64,000 bases of DNA. Origin: Ceratothoa steindachneri. Lineage: Eukaryota; Arthropoda; Malacostraca; Isopoda; Cymothoidae. The stretch's first letter is position 1, and every line of letters starts with the position of its first letter. The position numbers and the translations under genes are program-made. Below the pieces are notes generated by a model. It saw nothing but the letters and a program-made list of their open reading frames with translations. It did no database searches and was not told the DNA's origin. The stretch spans positions 102,624,141 through 102,688,140 of the forward strand of contig OZ018318.1 of assembly GCA_963969495.1 (NCBI GenBank), written 5' to 3'. Of this stretch, positions 21,836 to 35,020 are shown in pieces.

Positions 21836-23924
21836 ACATCTAAAACAATGGCGAAGTTCGAGTGTTTCTCCGCTTCTTCTTCTTCTAATCACAGGGAGGG
21901 AGGGGCTAGATTCCCGGGACAGAGCGTGGAGAGGAGGGGGAGGGGGTGCTTATTTAGCATTCGTTCAGGTGTCTTTTCCCTAATCGAAAACTAGACTTCT
22001 AAATGTCCCTTGGGGCGAATTTCTCCTCTGCTTGATAATTAATTAGACCCTAATCAAATAACCATTTTCGATTGCGCTTGGAAATAGGTCATTTCCGTAA
22101 GGCTTTAAAATTTCCTAAATGAATTATGATATCAATTCTTACCACAATTTACCCATTAATGCTCATTTAGATGGTAGGGAAATCTGAGTTTTTGCTGTGT
22201 GTAATGTGTGTCTGGGGGATGGGGGGTCGAACCTTTCCGCATGAACTTTCTGGCGGAGGGTCATCGTTAGTTAATCCTAGATTCTTAGTTTTTAGTCACT
22301 AACGATGTCGTCCATAACCCTTTTCGCTGCCCACTTTTATTTATTTCCCCTCATCTCCCCTTTTTCATTTCTCCTCATTTCACATTCTTTTGAGAGAAAA
22401 AAATGGCCTTGATGCACTATTTTCCCACTTCAACCTAAAAATTCTGATGTCATCCCAATTTTCCTTAAAAAAACACTCCATCATTGTCCTTAATTTTCCT
22501 TCATTAATTTCCCTTGCCCCCCCCCCCCCCGCCCCCGTTACGGTATGTTACCTTAATAACGTAATCAAAATCCGATTACGGCCAGATTGCGCGACCTAAG
22601 TTACACTTCATCCTCATTCATCATCTCCGGGTGTCTAAGACGCCAGGGTTCCATCGCAAACCTCACTTTCTCCACCTCTTCCTAACCCTATTTAAAGATT
22701 TGAAGCTTTTGAAAGTAGTGGAAGAAGCGTGTGACTGAGGATGTTCTGAGGGAGTGTGATGGCGTTCAAGAAGACGACTAGACGTCAAAAGGATTGATTT
22801 TTTTGATGGGAAAAGGTGATGACTGAGGGCAAAGTGTAATAGGTGTGCATAGAGGAAGGAATAAACCATGAATGGAAGAGGTACTACAGCACCCACCGCA
22901 CCATCCGCCCATGGGTGAACCTTGGTTGGAAGAGATTATTATTAGAGCATAGAAAGGTGGGATGTTAGTTTTTTTTAGTGGCATTGATGCGCGCAGATCC
23001 GCCCTTGTAGGGAAGTGATTATAGTTAAAAAACGCTACTGTTCCATCGAAACACGAACTTGATCCACTTTTCCATTACCCCATTAAAGACCTGGCGCCAT
23101 TAAAAGAGGTGGGTGCTACGAAAGTACCGATATTTAATGGAAATAATGGTGGTATGAAATAATGCTGACTATTAATAATCGAATTTCCTTGGAGATTTTG
23201 GTAGGCGGGAGCATCATGGTGATAATGAGGCGACACTGGCCTTAATTTTATGAGGGGAAGAATCACGAAAAGAGAAGAGCCTGAAGCCTATTAGATGTGA
23301 CCCAAAGCCTATTTGATGGCGACCTAATTTTCCGAGGTTTGAAGATCGGAGTCGTCAATGCGTGCCTTGAGAGTCGGGGCGTGCGTCAGGGGGCTGTAAT
23401 TGGGCTATATTCTCTCATAAACGAGGCAATAAACCTCGGAACAATCATAGTCTGAGATCGCCCCAAGGTGGGGGGGGGGCGCTATTTTAGTACCTGTATT
23501 CTTAAGCCCTTGTTAGTGGCGGCTTTTAATCTGGCTTCCTGGTGCCAACACGAGGTTTGAGGTCCTTTCCTTTGCAATATTGTTAAGACTTCAACATTAG
23601 CAGTTTCCAACAAAGGGGTGTTGACCCCCTGATTTTCCTGTTTTTATTTGGATCTTTTCCTTGTCACCTCCAGTTCGACTGATTAATGGTGAAAGGGTAT
23701 TACGATTCGTCTATTAAAGGTTTGGCTGAGAATTATCGCCCTTCCAAAAATCTTAGCTCTACGCTATTTTCGGCTCATGCAAACACACAAATATAAACCT
23801 CATTAATATAGCAAATGCGCTTTGGCAAATACAGACAATACACTCGGTGGTAAGCATGGGTATCAATACGTTGGCGTGTCAAAGTTAATCTCAAACAAAA
23901 CGAATATCAGTTATTTTTTTCCTT
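21836..23924. other. No gene seen
   Basis: Mixed-composition intronic sequence with homopolymer runs and no conserved protein-like frame on either strand. Confidence 0.45.
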
Positions 23925-24290
23925 AAGTTTGTGGTTTACCCTCTTGTTTATTGTTTTGCGGTCTATCTTTTATTTTCTGCAATCTACCTTCTACTTTTTG
24001 GTTGTTTGCAGTCTACCGCCCAGTCTCTGGTTAAGTTTGCTGTACATACGAGTATATCTTGTTTCTGGTTAAGTTTGCGATCTTCCAACTACTTTTTGGT
24101 TGTTTGCCATATCTCTTTTCTTCTTAAGTTTACGTTCTTCTGTCTATTTTCTGGCTGTCTGTGGTCTGTCATCTATTTTCTGATTAACTTTGCGCCTCTG
24201 GTCGTTTGCTGTCTATCTTATTCTTTTTGGTTAGGTTTGCGGAAGCCATCTAATTTATGATTAACTTTGTCGTTTGTCAGCTACTTTCCA
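23925..24290 (+). repeat. Degenerate tandem repeat (about 22-24 bp motif)
   Basis: Variants of ttttctggttgtttgcggtc and ctaccatctat repeat here and resume after LINE-A copy 4 (25241-25290), so that element was inserted into this array. Confidence 0.6.
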
Positions 24291-24291
24291 T

Positions 24292-25239
24292 AGCGCCGTG
24301 AGTATTACGTTCGGCCTTTTTTAAGCACACTTCGTGTCACGCTCGATCCGGATGGCTCCAAATCTGAAGAGGGAGTAGGCTTCGACCCCGTATTCCCGCA
24401 GTTTGAAGTCACCGGGGCTCTACCAGGGGCTGCGTCTGTCTTCACGGCTGAGCTGGTTACAATACACAGCTCGGTACAGAAGATAGCGCGTTGTGCCCGG
24501 CTCGAAGACCGGATCATGATCTATAGCGACTCACAAAGCGCCCTGAATCTCCGCACCACTTGGTTAGCGGTATACATGACGCCATGGTTCCCGTAGGTCG
24601 GGCGGGTCTCAAAATTATCTTCTGCTGGGATCCTGGATATGTTGGTATTGCGGGAAATGAGGACGCCAAAGAGTCCGTGAAGACTGAGCGACCAGACCAA
24701 CGTTTCGGACTTCCGCATATTGACTACATGGCAGGAATCAGGTCGCCTCGCAAAAAGAGATTGGAGACGGCCGATGGGAACTCAAAGTTACGCGCCATTG
24801 CTCCTCGGCGGCTTCAGGGTTCTTTCTGTCGTCTTCGAATTGGACAAATTCGCGAGACGCACCGTTATTTGATGGCGCCCTCCCCTACACCCAAAACTGT
24901 TCGTCATATTCTTTTTGAATGCTCCAGTACCGGGACGAGTGGGGTCGCTACCGCTGGTCCCCTGTGCTCGGAACGGGTCCGTGCACACATAACTGTAGAC
25001 TGGAGGACTTTGTGGAGGAGGCTGGCCTCCGATTTTATTTGACTCGCTTTGGTATTGGGTGCCTGCTTCGGTGCTGTCGAGATGGAGCCTCCCTTCTTGC
25101 GTTTGATCTTTTTTTGTTGTTTAGTGTATGTATTGTTTTATTTTTCCTTCTTTTTTTAATGTAGTTTATTAATTGGCGAAATTGATTACAGCGACTTAGG
25201 CCCTTGGTGCCCAGTAACCAGTGGGTGCCTTAAAAAAAA
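24292..25239 (+). mobile_element. LINE-A copy 4, 5'-truncated and diverged
   Basis: It starts just before the RNase H domain (agtattacgttcggcc) and ends in an 8-A tail (25232-25239). The RNase H is in shifted frames; TAEL is kept (about 24445) and YSDSQ is present (about 24521). The 12-base acidic segment is absent (gaaatgaggacgcc near 24655). It is more diverged than copies 1-3, hence older. The 3' UTR stem-loops are partly kept. Confidence 0.88.
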
Positions 25240-25285
25240 TGTCCTTCTGGTTGTTTGCGGCCTACCATCTATTTCTAATTGCAAT

Positions 25286-26435
25286 CGAAAGCTACCAGTC
25301 TTATAAATGACCCCAGACCCAACTCAAAACTTGACTCACTGCCCTTCGCCGCAATGTTGGTTCATTTTGCCTCTTCTACAGTTAACATTACTAGTTCGAC
25401 CATGGCTGATGGTTCGTTCGCCTGTTGTGTGTCCATTGGAAACTTCAAGGGTGGGCGACGCCCGCGTCCCTCCTTACACGTCAAAGCTTAGCAACACTAC
25501 TTTCTCATGTTTTCCCACCTAATTATGATGTGGCAATTTTACAATAACGCCCTTCACGTTCTCAAGCATTCATAAACTCCTTTCTCTTTCTCCTCTTGCG
25601 TCTCTCCCTCTGTGTATTTCCATTTTGGCCCGGCTTTGATTGGACTCTGGCGCGTTCCTGGTTCCTTCAACTTAAAAAAAAAGAAGAAATATTGGGTTAG
25701 GTGTGTGATGCCACCAAGTTTGGGGTGGGGGTGGGGGTGGGGTGGGGTCTCCACCATGGCGGCCTCTTATACTAAGCCCCCTGAGACAATCGATTCCAAC
25801 GTCTCAATACTTTGGGTAGAATCCCGGCGAGAAAAATTGCGTTGGTAGCGAACTTTCTCCAATCACCGCGGAGCGCTGATTCTGATGTCACCACACACAA
25901 TTAATTGTGATCCTGTTCTCTTTTAGTTATTTCCTCCATACACACAACGCATCACTCACTCTTCCATCTGCTGCATACCCGCCACCATTGTGATTTCTAG
26001 TACACACTCACCTGACGGAAGTACGGGTGGCCTTGCCTTGACCTTCGTTCGTACCCGGCGACAAAGGAGTACTACTGTTCCTTCCTGCACACACAAACAC
26101 ACACTGCTGCACCCACGAGGATCGGATTTGGCTCTCCACGGTGTTTGTTAATGATTCATCATCATGATCTTTATGCTAATTTCATTATCCGATGGGTGGC
26201 TTTAATAAACAAAAATAGGGCTAGAGGATGTATCCCCTTTAAATAGTAGTGCCCCATATCCTCCTGGGCAAGAATTCCTAGAAAGTTCCCTACGAAATCG
26301 TGGCATGACTCTCTCTCCGGCTATGCCCCTTTTGAGTATTTTCACAGATTTTCATACCATGACACACCACTTTTTCACCTTTTTATTTTCCCTAACCTTT
26401 TCAGACTTTGAGGCGGAGATGCCATCATTAGTTTT
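25286..26435. other. No gene seen; G-quadruplex-like run at 25722-25748
   Basis: Non-coding. The gggtgggggtggggg run could form a G-quadruplex on the + strand, but nothing links it to a gene. Confidence 0.4.
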
Positions 26436-26888
26436 TAGTTATATTAAATTGGATGGAACGTTCGCCGCTACCTTATTGCGACGACCGCGTTGTCCCTCGG
26501 ACTGTTCGGCGCTTGAATGTCCAAGTCTGGGTGATATTCGCGCACGTGTCCTACGAGCGGGGTCGCTACCGCTTGCCCCTTGTACTAGGGACGAGTTCTT
26601 GTACACACACTTGCGGACTATATAACTTTTTGGAGGAGGCTGGCCTACCTCTCCTTTGACTCTTAGTTTTAGGTCGTATGTTCCTGCGCCGGGGGGAGAT
26701 AGGCCAACCCCCGACGCCGGAGCGCGCTTCCTCCTGGGTTACTTTTTTTGTTTGTGTCTTAGCCTTTGTTCCTTTTTATCTTATTTTTTCCCAATTAGCC
26801 TAGTATTAGTCTGTAGCGTGAGTAGGGCGACTTTTGCCCTAGTAGTCAGTCGCCAGATGGGCTCCTCAAAAAAATAGTTATATTAAAT
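26436..26888 (+). mobile_element. LINE-A copy 5, 3' end only, with 14-bp TSD
   Basis: The body at about 26451-26874 corresponds to the last roughly 150 codons-to-tail portion: the C-terminal knuckle region, stop, 3' UTR with both stem-loops, and a short A tail. Perfect 14-bp duplications tagttatattaaat flank it (26436-26449 and 26875-26888). It is inserted 51 bp upstream of the discoidin exon at 26926. Confidence 0.9.
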
Positions 26889-26925
26889 GATTCGGCTGAT
26901 GAGTAATATTTTCTCTTTCACACAG

Positions 26926-27028
26926 ATCGTTGCGCCAAGGATTTGGGTATGAAGAACAACCAAATTCCCGACACACACGTCACTGCTTCCTCCTACTTCG
27001 ATAACGCCGTCCACGCCTACAATGGCAG
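26926..27028 (+). CDS. Discoidin domain receptor, first discoidin-domain exon in window
   Basis: A 103-base exon bounded by ttctctttcacacag and gtacgt. It enters in phase 1 (a codon completed by at) and leaves in phase 2 (ag). It encodes CAKDLGMKNNQIPD and VTASSYFDNA, matching the start of the F5/8 type C (discoidin) domain of DDR proteins: Cys, LGM, IPD, then ITASS. DDRs are receptor tyrosine kinases that bind collagen through this domain on the cell surface; the collagen function is known for vertebrate DDR1/2 and inferred here. The kinase and transmembrane exons are not in the window, so a kinase-less discoidin relative cannot be excluded. Confidence 0.85.
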
Positions 27029-28272
27029 GTACGTCAACCCCGCGGGCTACGCCCCCTCCCCGTAACGACCATTAACTGGATAATGAAAGTAACATATAGA
27101 TCAGAATGGCAATCGCTGGTAAGCCTTAGTGTAGTAACAGACGTTCTCCGACGAGGGGTATGGGGGAGGGGCGATTAATCTGAATCGAGGGAGATTTTTC
27201 GATTCTTCTTCGGATGGTTTATAGTGCGTTTTAAGGATGAGGTTTCCCTTTGGTGGGGGGGGGGGAGATTAACACTATAATGTTATTATTTCTCCGGATG
27301 TTTATTCGTGTTATTTATTATTTATGTGGACGTCTGATCATATACACAAATCTGAGTCTAAGTTTCGACTATTTCACTATATCCCCTTCCCCCCTCATTT
27401 AAAGCGCAATAGCAACGAGGTCGCCTCGTGCAGAAGGGTGTAGAGTGAAAATCTGTAACTGAAAGTGGTGAAAACGTGTGGAAAAGATATAGCCGCAGAG
27501 CCTCTTCCTGGGTGTTGGGAAGAGGCCCCCCCTCCTCCGTCCCGGTACCGACCAGGGATGAAAGAGAAGTTGAAAAGAGGATTATAAAGGTAACGAAAAG
27601 GGGCTAAAATGCACATGTCGAGAAGGAATTATGCCTAGGTAGTCTGAAGATAGTTTGGAACTGCTTGCGGCTATTCCAGGTACAAGGAATTTTCAGTAAA
27701 GCTAAATTACAATGCACGCAATGATAGTGTGCGGTTATTATAGCGACGAGTAGCCAGACACTACATACACTGCATCATGTACGGCTGGGGTACGTTCCCC
27801 ATCCACGCCAAGCAGGTGACTATCCAAGAGACCAATTTAACAGCCTTAAAAAGAATCGTATGAATTGGGTATTTTAACCACAAACCCTCACTGCGCAGTT
27901 TTCCTTATTATTGTAAGATATAGCGGGGCCCCATGGCTGGGGGGAAACGATCCCGTGCCCTGCGACGCCATAAGTGAAAACGATCCCGTGCCCTGCGACG
28001 CTCTTATAAAATTATAGTTTTTTTGCAGCAATTTTTAAAATGTTATTTATTTGCATTGAAATAAAGAGGAACTTTGGATTCGCGATACTTTTCGTGTTCA
28101 AATTCTAAAATGACAAATGTATTTCCCTAAGGATATTTAAACAAAATGACCTAAGTGGCGACCATTATAGTTCCCACTTATGGTCTCTCCCTCATCCCAA
28201 AGAAGCATACAAATGTACAAGATGGGAGGGGGGCAATTATTGTATACTATCCTTATATTACTCAAATATTTG
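27029..28272. other. Intron of the DDR gene, no other feature
   Basis: Start of the 33.1-kb intron 27029-60135. A 25-base sequence (gaaacgatcccgtgccctgc...) is directly repeated at about 27945 and 27977. No other signal seen. Confidence 0.5.
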
Positions 28273-28287
28273 TCAGTCTTTAAAGCC

Positions 28288-28800
28288 CCGTAAGGGGCGC
28301 GGCGATTTGCCATCCTGGCCGCCGTGCTGACGGGATCCAGCGCTCCGTCCGGCCCCAGCTTAGCCTCTCTTCCTTCCTTCAAAATACTTGTTTCCTCTCT
28401 TTTCACACAACCTCTCCCACAACTTTCTCTGGTCAGCCTCTAATTTCACAGGGTAGATGCTGACCTTCCTTTCAGCCAACCGTCCTCATCGGGGCTGAGG
28501 AGGTGGGGGACAAAGTTCCCTAACCCCTGAGCTCCGGTCTGGGGTGGCTGGTTTTTAACAACCTGCTTCATCCCCACCCATACCTTCCACACATCCCTTT
28601 TCCTCTCCTCTTCACAATCTATATTTTTTACGCCGTGTCTAAGGTGGAGCCGCCATGCCGATGGACTGCCAGGCCACCAGGCGGGAGGGGTGGTCCCAAA
28701 TGGCGGCGCCTGGCTCTGCCGGGCTTGTAAGCACCTCTCGCAGTGCGGGCTACTGCGAGAGGTGTGCGCGATTGCATCCCGTGTTTAAAAAAGGGTCACC
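28288..28800 (+). promoter_or_regulatory. LINE-A 5' UTR
   Basis: GC-rich leader of the full-length copy. The first bases form a gcccc-gtaa-ggggc hairpin together with the end of the target duplication (28285-28298). A perfect 13-bp stem (28732-28744 with 28752-28764) lies 36 bases upstream of the ORF1 ATG. Such leaders often hold an internal promoter or an HDV-like ribozyme in other non-LTR elements; I could not confirm either here. Confidence 0.55.
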
Positions 28801-31147
28801 ATGCCCAATGATGAAGATAAAAAAAAACAAACCCAACCCTCAACTTCCCCTGTTCCATCGACGGAGCCGCCCTCGGGCAGCTCCAGCAAAAAAATGGAGG
28901 TCCCCCCCCCCCTGTGCTTGCACAGGGGACCCTCCATATTTCTCTAACCGGAGAGGAGGCTTACTCCTCTCCTTCGCCTACGGGTGCAGGGGACTCCCCC
29001 TCACCCCCTTCTCTGGAGGTGCTTTCGGGCACCTCCCTTTTCCCAGCGGCAGTCCCCTCTTTTCTTTCCAAGGGGACTACCAAGAAAGCCAGCAGGCAGC
29101 CCTTAGCCAGCCGCTCCCAGTCAAAGCGGCTCGGTAGGGCAAACCCCCTTAGGGGGGAGAGGGAAGCCAGGCCCCTTCGGTCGCTTCCCTCAAAAGACCT
29201 GCTGGCAAGAATTTTTAACCTTGCTGGGGTCAAGGCCTGTGCCTCCCCACACAAGACTGGGGACCTGCGATGTCCTGGGAGGGGATGGCCAACTGGAGGC
29301 CACTCCTGTGATAGACATGGTCCTTGAGGAGACCCAGCCTCAGACGGTAGGGCCTTCCATGGGGGGGAATTCGGGCTCGGCGCCAAGCACCGAACCCGAA
29401 TCCGCCCCTATGCAAGGTCCTCCTCAAATGGCTGAGGGCTCCGAGGCAGTAAAAGGAGGGGAGGGATATCCTCCGACAGGTGCCCCCACGACAACCAGGA
29501 CCTTCTCCATTTCGGAGAGGGACCTGGCTGAGGACGGTCCATCTGGCCTGGGGGCTTCTGCCGGCGGAGGTGAAAAGCAGGATCATTCCCCGCCCTCCTC
29601 TCCAAAAAAGAAAGACAAAAAAGACGAAAAAGACTCGGGGCTCCTCTCCATCCGCGGGGGCTGCGGGGACGGATGGGTCTGCTACCACTTTGGTAGGCGA
29701 CCAAGCTAAGATTGGCACATCCGGCCCCTCTACCCCCTCGTGTGCAGAGCCCCTGACCAAGACTAACACCAAAAGTGCACAGGGCGGAGCCTCGATGACA
29801 TCAGGGCCCCTCATTCAGAGGTGACCTGGCGTTTTCGAGCCCGCTGGCTTCAAACGCTTCCTCGTTATTCGCTCCACTGATGGCACCATGTTGTGCCTTC
29901 TGGCGAATGCGGCGAATCCCGCCGAGGCGGCCAAGATAAGTGCTCTTCGGACACTTCATGGCACCCCGGTGAGTGTGACGCCGCACTCTACCATGAACTT
30001 TGTGAAAGGAGTAGTTTATGCGAGGGAACTCGTTGACTACTCCATTGAGGACATCACCCTAGAGCTGGCCGACCATGGGGCGGTCAAGGTCGAACGTGTG
30101 ATGAGAAAACAGGGAGGGGCTTCGAGACCCACCCCTACACTCTTCGTCACGTTCGACTGTGACAAGCTCCCTGAGTCGGTGCGTGCTGGTTGGTACCGCT
30201 ACCGCGTGAAGGCATTCGTGCCACTGCCGCGGCGGTGCTATTACTGTCACCGCTTCGGCCATACGAATCGCTCATGTAGACGTGCAAAGTCGGGGTCACC
30301 CGAAGTCTGTGTAAATTGCTCCAAGGTCGCACACGATAAGTCCAAATCGTGTGTGGCCAAGTGTGTCAATTGCGGAGAGCCGCACCCTGCTTCTTCGAAG
30401 CAATGTGGTGCATATCTCCTGGAGAAAGAAATCCTGGCCGTTTAGGCCCAGGATAGACTCTCATTCCGCGAGGCTAAGGACTTGGTCCTGGCGCGCCCAG
30501 CTCTGCCTGGGACGTCATATGCCTCAGTAGTTCGAAAGGCACCCTCTGCTCCTGGCCCATCCAGGCCAACGAGCACGGTTGTTTCCGCGCCCATTCGGAG
30601 CCCTTCTGCGGGCTCTACCCAACCCGGGCGCTCGCCTTGTAAAGCTGGCGGCAAAAAGGGTTCATACCCAGCCCCGGCTAAAACCAGGGCTCCCTCCTCT
30701 TCCCCCAGCGTGACCGTTTCCCGCAAGGCGAAACGGCCACGCGCCTCCACCGAGTCGTTAGACTCACAGGAGGCAACACCCCTGAAGATGGTCGCTAGGC
30801 CATCTTCAGGGGTTCCTAAAGCTGTCCCCCGAAAGGAGGACAGCAACAAAGGAGCTTCGGCTCCTTCGCCCACGCCCCGAGGTGGAGCGAGTGGCTCGGA
30901 GACGGTGGTTCCTCGAAAAGAGGCCCCCCCGCCTCCGAAGCCGCAGCGCCCGCCTAAGGTTTCGAGGCGGAGGGAGGAAAAGACTCGCATGGCGAGCCCA
31001 ACCTCCCCCAATAAGTCCTCGAAGGCGACAGCGCCTTCAACGCTTTGTCCGGCCAACAGCGCCCGGGGTTCTGCCCCCGGGAAGCGTACGGCCATTCCCG
31101 TGAGGGTCTTCGATTCGAGGAGGGCCCCCGCGTCTCCTCCGAGCTAG
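28801..31147 (+). pseudogene. LINE-A ORF1, copy 2, multiply broken
   Basis: It starts at ATG 28801 (MPNDEDKKKQTQPSTS) and matches ORF1 of copy 1 over its whole length, including three zinc knuckles (about 30236-30406). Lesions: the 11-C run at 28902-28912 puts the next segment out of frame; 14 bases are lost after 29258 relative to copy 1; a net 5-base loss lies in the Lys-rich A tract (about 29605-29635); TGA at 29822-29824 (Leu codon in copy 1); an in-frame 84-base deletion near 29894; and TAG at 30443-30445 (Gln codon in copy 1). The stop TAG 31145-31147 is the normal end. Confidence 0.9.
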
Positions 31148-34100
31148 GCCTGGAGGGCATATTCCTTTAATGGAATTGCCGTGGACTACGGGCCAACTGG
31201 GAGGAGCTGCGGAGGCTCGTCTCGTCCCGTTCCCCGTTAGCTATTTTTTTGCAGGAGACCATGCTAGGCGCGTGCCCGCTGCCTGCCCTCTCGGGGTATA
31301 AGGGTCTTGCGACCCCACCACCGCGGGATAGCCGGGCTGGGGGATGCGCGGTTTACACCCGGCATGATGTCTCCGTTCTTCCTTTCTCTTTAGATACCTC
31401 CTTTCAGGCAGTGGCTGTGCAGCTGCACCTGGATAGGAGGTATACTATCATTTCTGCGTACATTCCACCGTCAGCTGACTTCGACGCGGGGGACTTCCGC
31501 CGCGTCGTGGCACGGTTGCCGAGGCCCTATCTCTTGCTTGGAGATCTGAACGGCAGGCATCCTCTCTGGGGAAATTACTCCATAAATCCCAGGGGACAAG
31601 TCCTTGCCGATCTGATCGAAGAGCTTCAGATGGGTGTCCTAAACGTGGATGAGTTTACGCATCACTGTCCGAGAACCGCTTCATTTTCTTGCCTTGACCT
31701 ATCTTTGTGCTCTTCGGATGCACAGCCTGATTTTGATTGGGGGGTCGTCGATGACCTCCATGGTAGTGATCACTTTCCCATTCAAATATCATTTTCAGGG
31801 CAACTGCCGCCTGAGAGACCACCTCGGTGGTGCTTGGCGCGGGCGCGGTGGCCTGCATTTCAGGAAATGACTGAATTCTCTATCTCAGTCGAGGAGTTTT
31901 GGTCGGTAGATAAGGCCGTTGAGTTCTTCTTCGGCAACCTCATCGCCGTGGGCCTGACTACTATTCCTAGGACGTCTGGCCGTTTTGCACGCCGACCACT
32001 CCCATGGTGGTCGGCCGAGTGTGAGACGGCCCTCAAACAGAAGCGTTATGCCTACATGCGCTATAAGCGCCGCCCGAACGATTTCACTGTTGGTAAATTT
32101 CGTCGGGCTAGGGCTAGGTTCCGGTATATTTCGAAGCACGCCCGCCGCTTTTCTTGGCGGGCATACGTGTCTTCACTTAACGGGAAGACCCCTTTAGCTG
32201 AGGTGTGGAAGCGAGTCAAAAGGATTCGGGGCAAATTCTCGCAGGACCCCCCCTCCCGTTCTCCAGGAGAATGGGACCGCAATCTCGGACCCCGTGTCCG
32301 TGGCGGAATCCTTAGCGACCGCTTTCTCCGCATTCTCTAGCCGTGATGTTGCTCCGCCAGCATTCAATGCACGTCGTGATGTCGCGGAAGGCCGCCGGCT
32401 GGACTTTACCTCCAGAGGCGGAGAACCCTTCAACGACAAGTTTACTGTGAGTGAGTTGCGTTCCGCTCTCGCTTCGTGCGCGGACACCGCCCATGGTCCA
32501 GACGATGTCCCGTACGCCATGCTTCGACACCTGGGTGAGCGAGGCATGGCCTTTCTGTTAGATCTGTTCAACAGGATCTGGGTGGAAGGTCTTCTCCCAG
32601 ACTCCTGGCGAATCGCTACTGTGCTCGCCTTTCGCAAGCCGGGGAGAGATGACTCTACTCCGACCGGTTTCCGCCCAATCTCTCTAACCTCTTGCGTGTG
32701 CAAGTTGATGGAGAAATTGGTAAATGTTAGATTAGCCTATTTCCTGGACAGCGGAGGCCATCTGTCTTCTGCACAGTGCGGCTTCCGTAGATTTCACTCC
32801 ACGTCGGATGCTCTGCTCCGACTGGAAAATGCCGTCTGCGAGGCTTTACTTCGTAGACAGCACTACGCCACGGTGTTTTTTTTAATCTGGAGAAGGCCTA
32901 TGATACCGCATGGCGATACGGTATCATGGAGACTCTCCACACGATGGGGGCGAGGGGACGCCTCCCAATGTTTATATCTGAATTTTTGCGAGATCGTCGA
33001 TTCCGCGTACGGGTGGGGGGAGCCCTCTGCCCCAAAGGAGCAGGAAGAGGGTGTCCCGCAGGGAAGTGTCCTCAGTGTCACACTCTTTGCCCTGAGCATC
33101 AATGGCATCACCTCGGTTCTGCCAGAAGATGTTCTCGCTACGCTCTACGTGGACGACCTTTCGATCTCTTTTGGCGCGGCCCAGATGCCAACTCTGGAGC
33201 GTCGACTCCAACAGGCATTGAACCGCGTCTCTCGCTATGCCGAAGCGCACAGGTTTCGGTTTTCTTTGGCCAAGACTAAGGTGGTGCACTTCTGCCGCCA
33301 TCCACCGCTTCACCCCGACCCAGATTTGTTTCTTAATGGGGTGCGCCTGGATGTGGTTGAGTCGCACCGTTTCCTTGGTCTTGTATTCGACCGACGCCTC
33401 ACCCGGGAGGCTCATATTCGCAGCCTTGGGTCTCTTGTACCCGCGCCATGGACATTCTCCGTTCCGTGACGTTCAGCGCTTGGGGCGCTGATAGGGCTAC
33501 CGCCTTACTTTTTTATCGATCCTTTGTTCGCTCGAAGCTCGACTACGGATGCGAGTTTTATGCATCCGCAGCCGAGCGTTTATTTCGGAAGGTGGATTCA
33601 ATCCACCACACCGGCCTTCGCCTTGCGACCGGTGCCTTCCGCACTTTCCCCATTGAGAGCCTGTTGGTCGATGTTGGGGAGATGCCACTCGCTCTGCGCC
33701 GCCTGCAGTGCATCACTCGCCTGTACGCGCGAGCCCGGCGCCTCCCTCTGTCGCCAACAGCTCTCACTGCATCCGCAGCTGATCTCGATGGTGCCTATGC
33801 CGCCGAGAGACGCCAGTCATACCCTAAGCCCTTTGGGTTTAGGGCCAGGAAACTCCTTCGAGAGGTAGATATAGCTCTCGGGCCGGTGGCGCCCCTGGTT
33901 CTGCCCAGGACGCCACCCTGGAGGGTACCACATTTGGCTATTTGTCGCCACGCCTCTGCTCCCAAAGCTTGTACTGCGCCGGGAGTATTGCGTTCGACCT
34001 TTTTGGAGCACACATCGTGTCACGCTGGTACCGTGCCAGTGTATACGGATGGCTCCAAGTCCCAAGAGGGGGTCGGCTTCCACGCTGTATCCCCTCTTTT

Positions 34101-34863
34101 TGAAGTCAGCGGGGCTCTATCAGGCGCTGCGTTTGTCTTCACGGCCTTGCTGCTGGCAATACACCACTCGGTACGGGAGATTACGCGACGTGCCCGGTTC
34201 GGAGACCGGATTGTGATCTATAGCGACTCACAAAGCGCCCTGAGTGCTCTCGGGGCATTGGAATCTCCGCATCCTCTGGTTCGCGATATCCGTGACGCCA
34301 CGGTTTTGGCGAGCCGGGCAGATGTCGAGATTATCTTCTGCTGGGTTCCTGGACATGTAGGAATTGCGGGGAATGAGGGCGCCAAAGAGTCCGCGAGGAC
34401 TCTGCGACCGGACCAGCGTTTCGCTCTTCCTCACACCGACTACATGGCAGGAATACGGGCAGCTCTTCGGACTGCTTGGCAAAGAAGATGGGAGACGGTC
34501 GAAGGGAACTTAAAGTTGCGTGCCATTGCGCCGCGACTGTTTCCATGGACCTATCCCCTAATGCCGCGGCGGCTTCAGGTTGCTTTCTGTCGTCTCCGAA
34601 TCGGACACACTCGTGTGACGCATCGCTATCTGATGGAGCGCTCGCCTGCGCCCTATTGCAACGACTGCGTCGTCCCCCAGACTGTTCGGCACATTCTTGT
34701 CGAATGTCCCAGTCTGGGTGATCTTCGCGCACGATACCTGTCCCAGTACCGGGATGGGCGGGGTCGCTACCGCCTGTCCCTTGTGCTCGGGACAGATTCG
34801 TGCACATTGACTTGTGGACTTGTTGACTTCTTGGGGGAGGCCGGCCTTCTCCCTATTATTTAA
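31015..34863 (+). pseudogene. LINE-A ORF2, copy 2, multiply broken
   Basis: Same endonuclease-RT-RNase H layout as copy 1, without the chimeric insertion, so it shows the native order. Lesions: TAA at 31168-31170 destroys QWN at the start of the endonuclease; an extra C in the 7-C run 32247-32253; T8 at 32876-32883 (T6 in copy 1) shifts the FFDLEKAYD motif out of frame until a 2-base loss near 33029; a 1-base loss near 33427. The YVDD motif is intact (about 33145). In RNase H, TAEL has become TALL and the last acidic segment is deleted (12 bases near 34376), so two of four catalytic acids are gone. Confidence 0.9.
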
Positions 34864-35020
34864 GCAAGGTTTGTTTGTTTTGTTTTGTTTTTTGTTTGTT
34901 TTTTTCCTTTAGTTGCACGCTCCTGCGCCGGGGGGACCTCTCCCCGACGCACCCGCTTGCTTTCTTTCCCCCTTTTGGGGTGTTGTTTTTTTTTTCTCTC
35001 TTTAATTTTATTTTAAAGTA

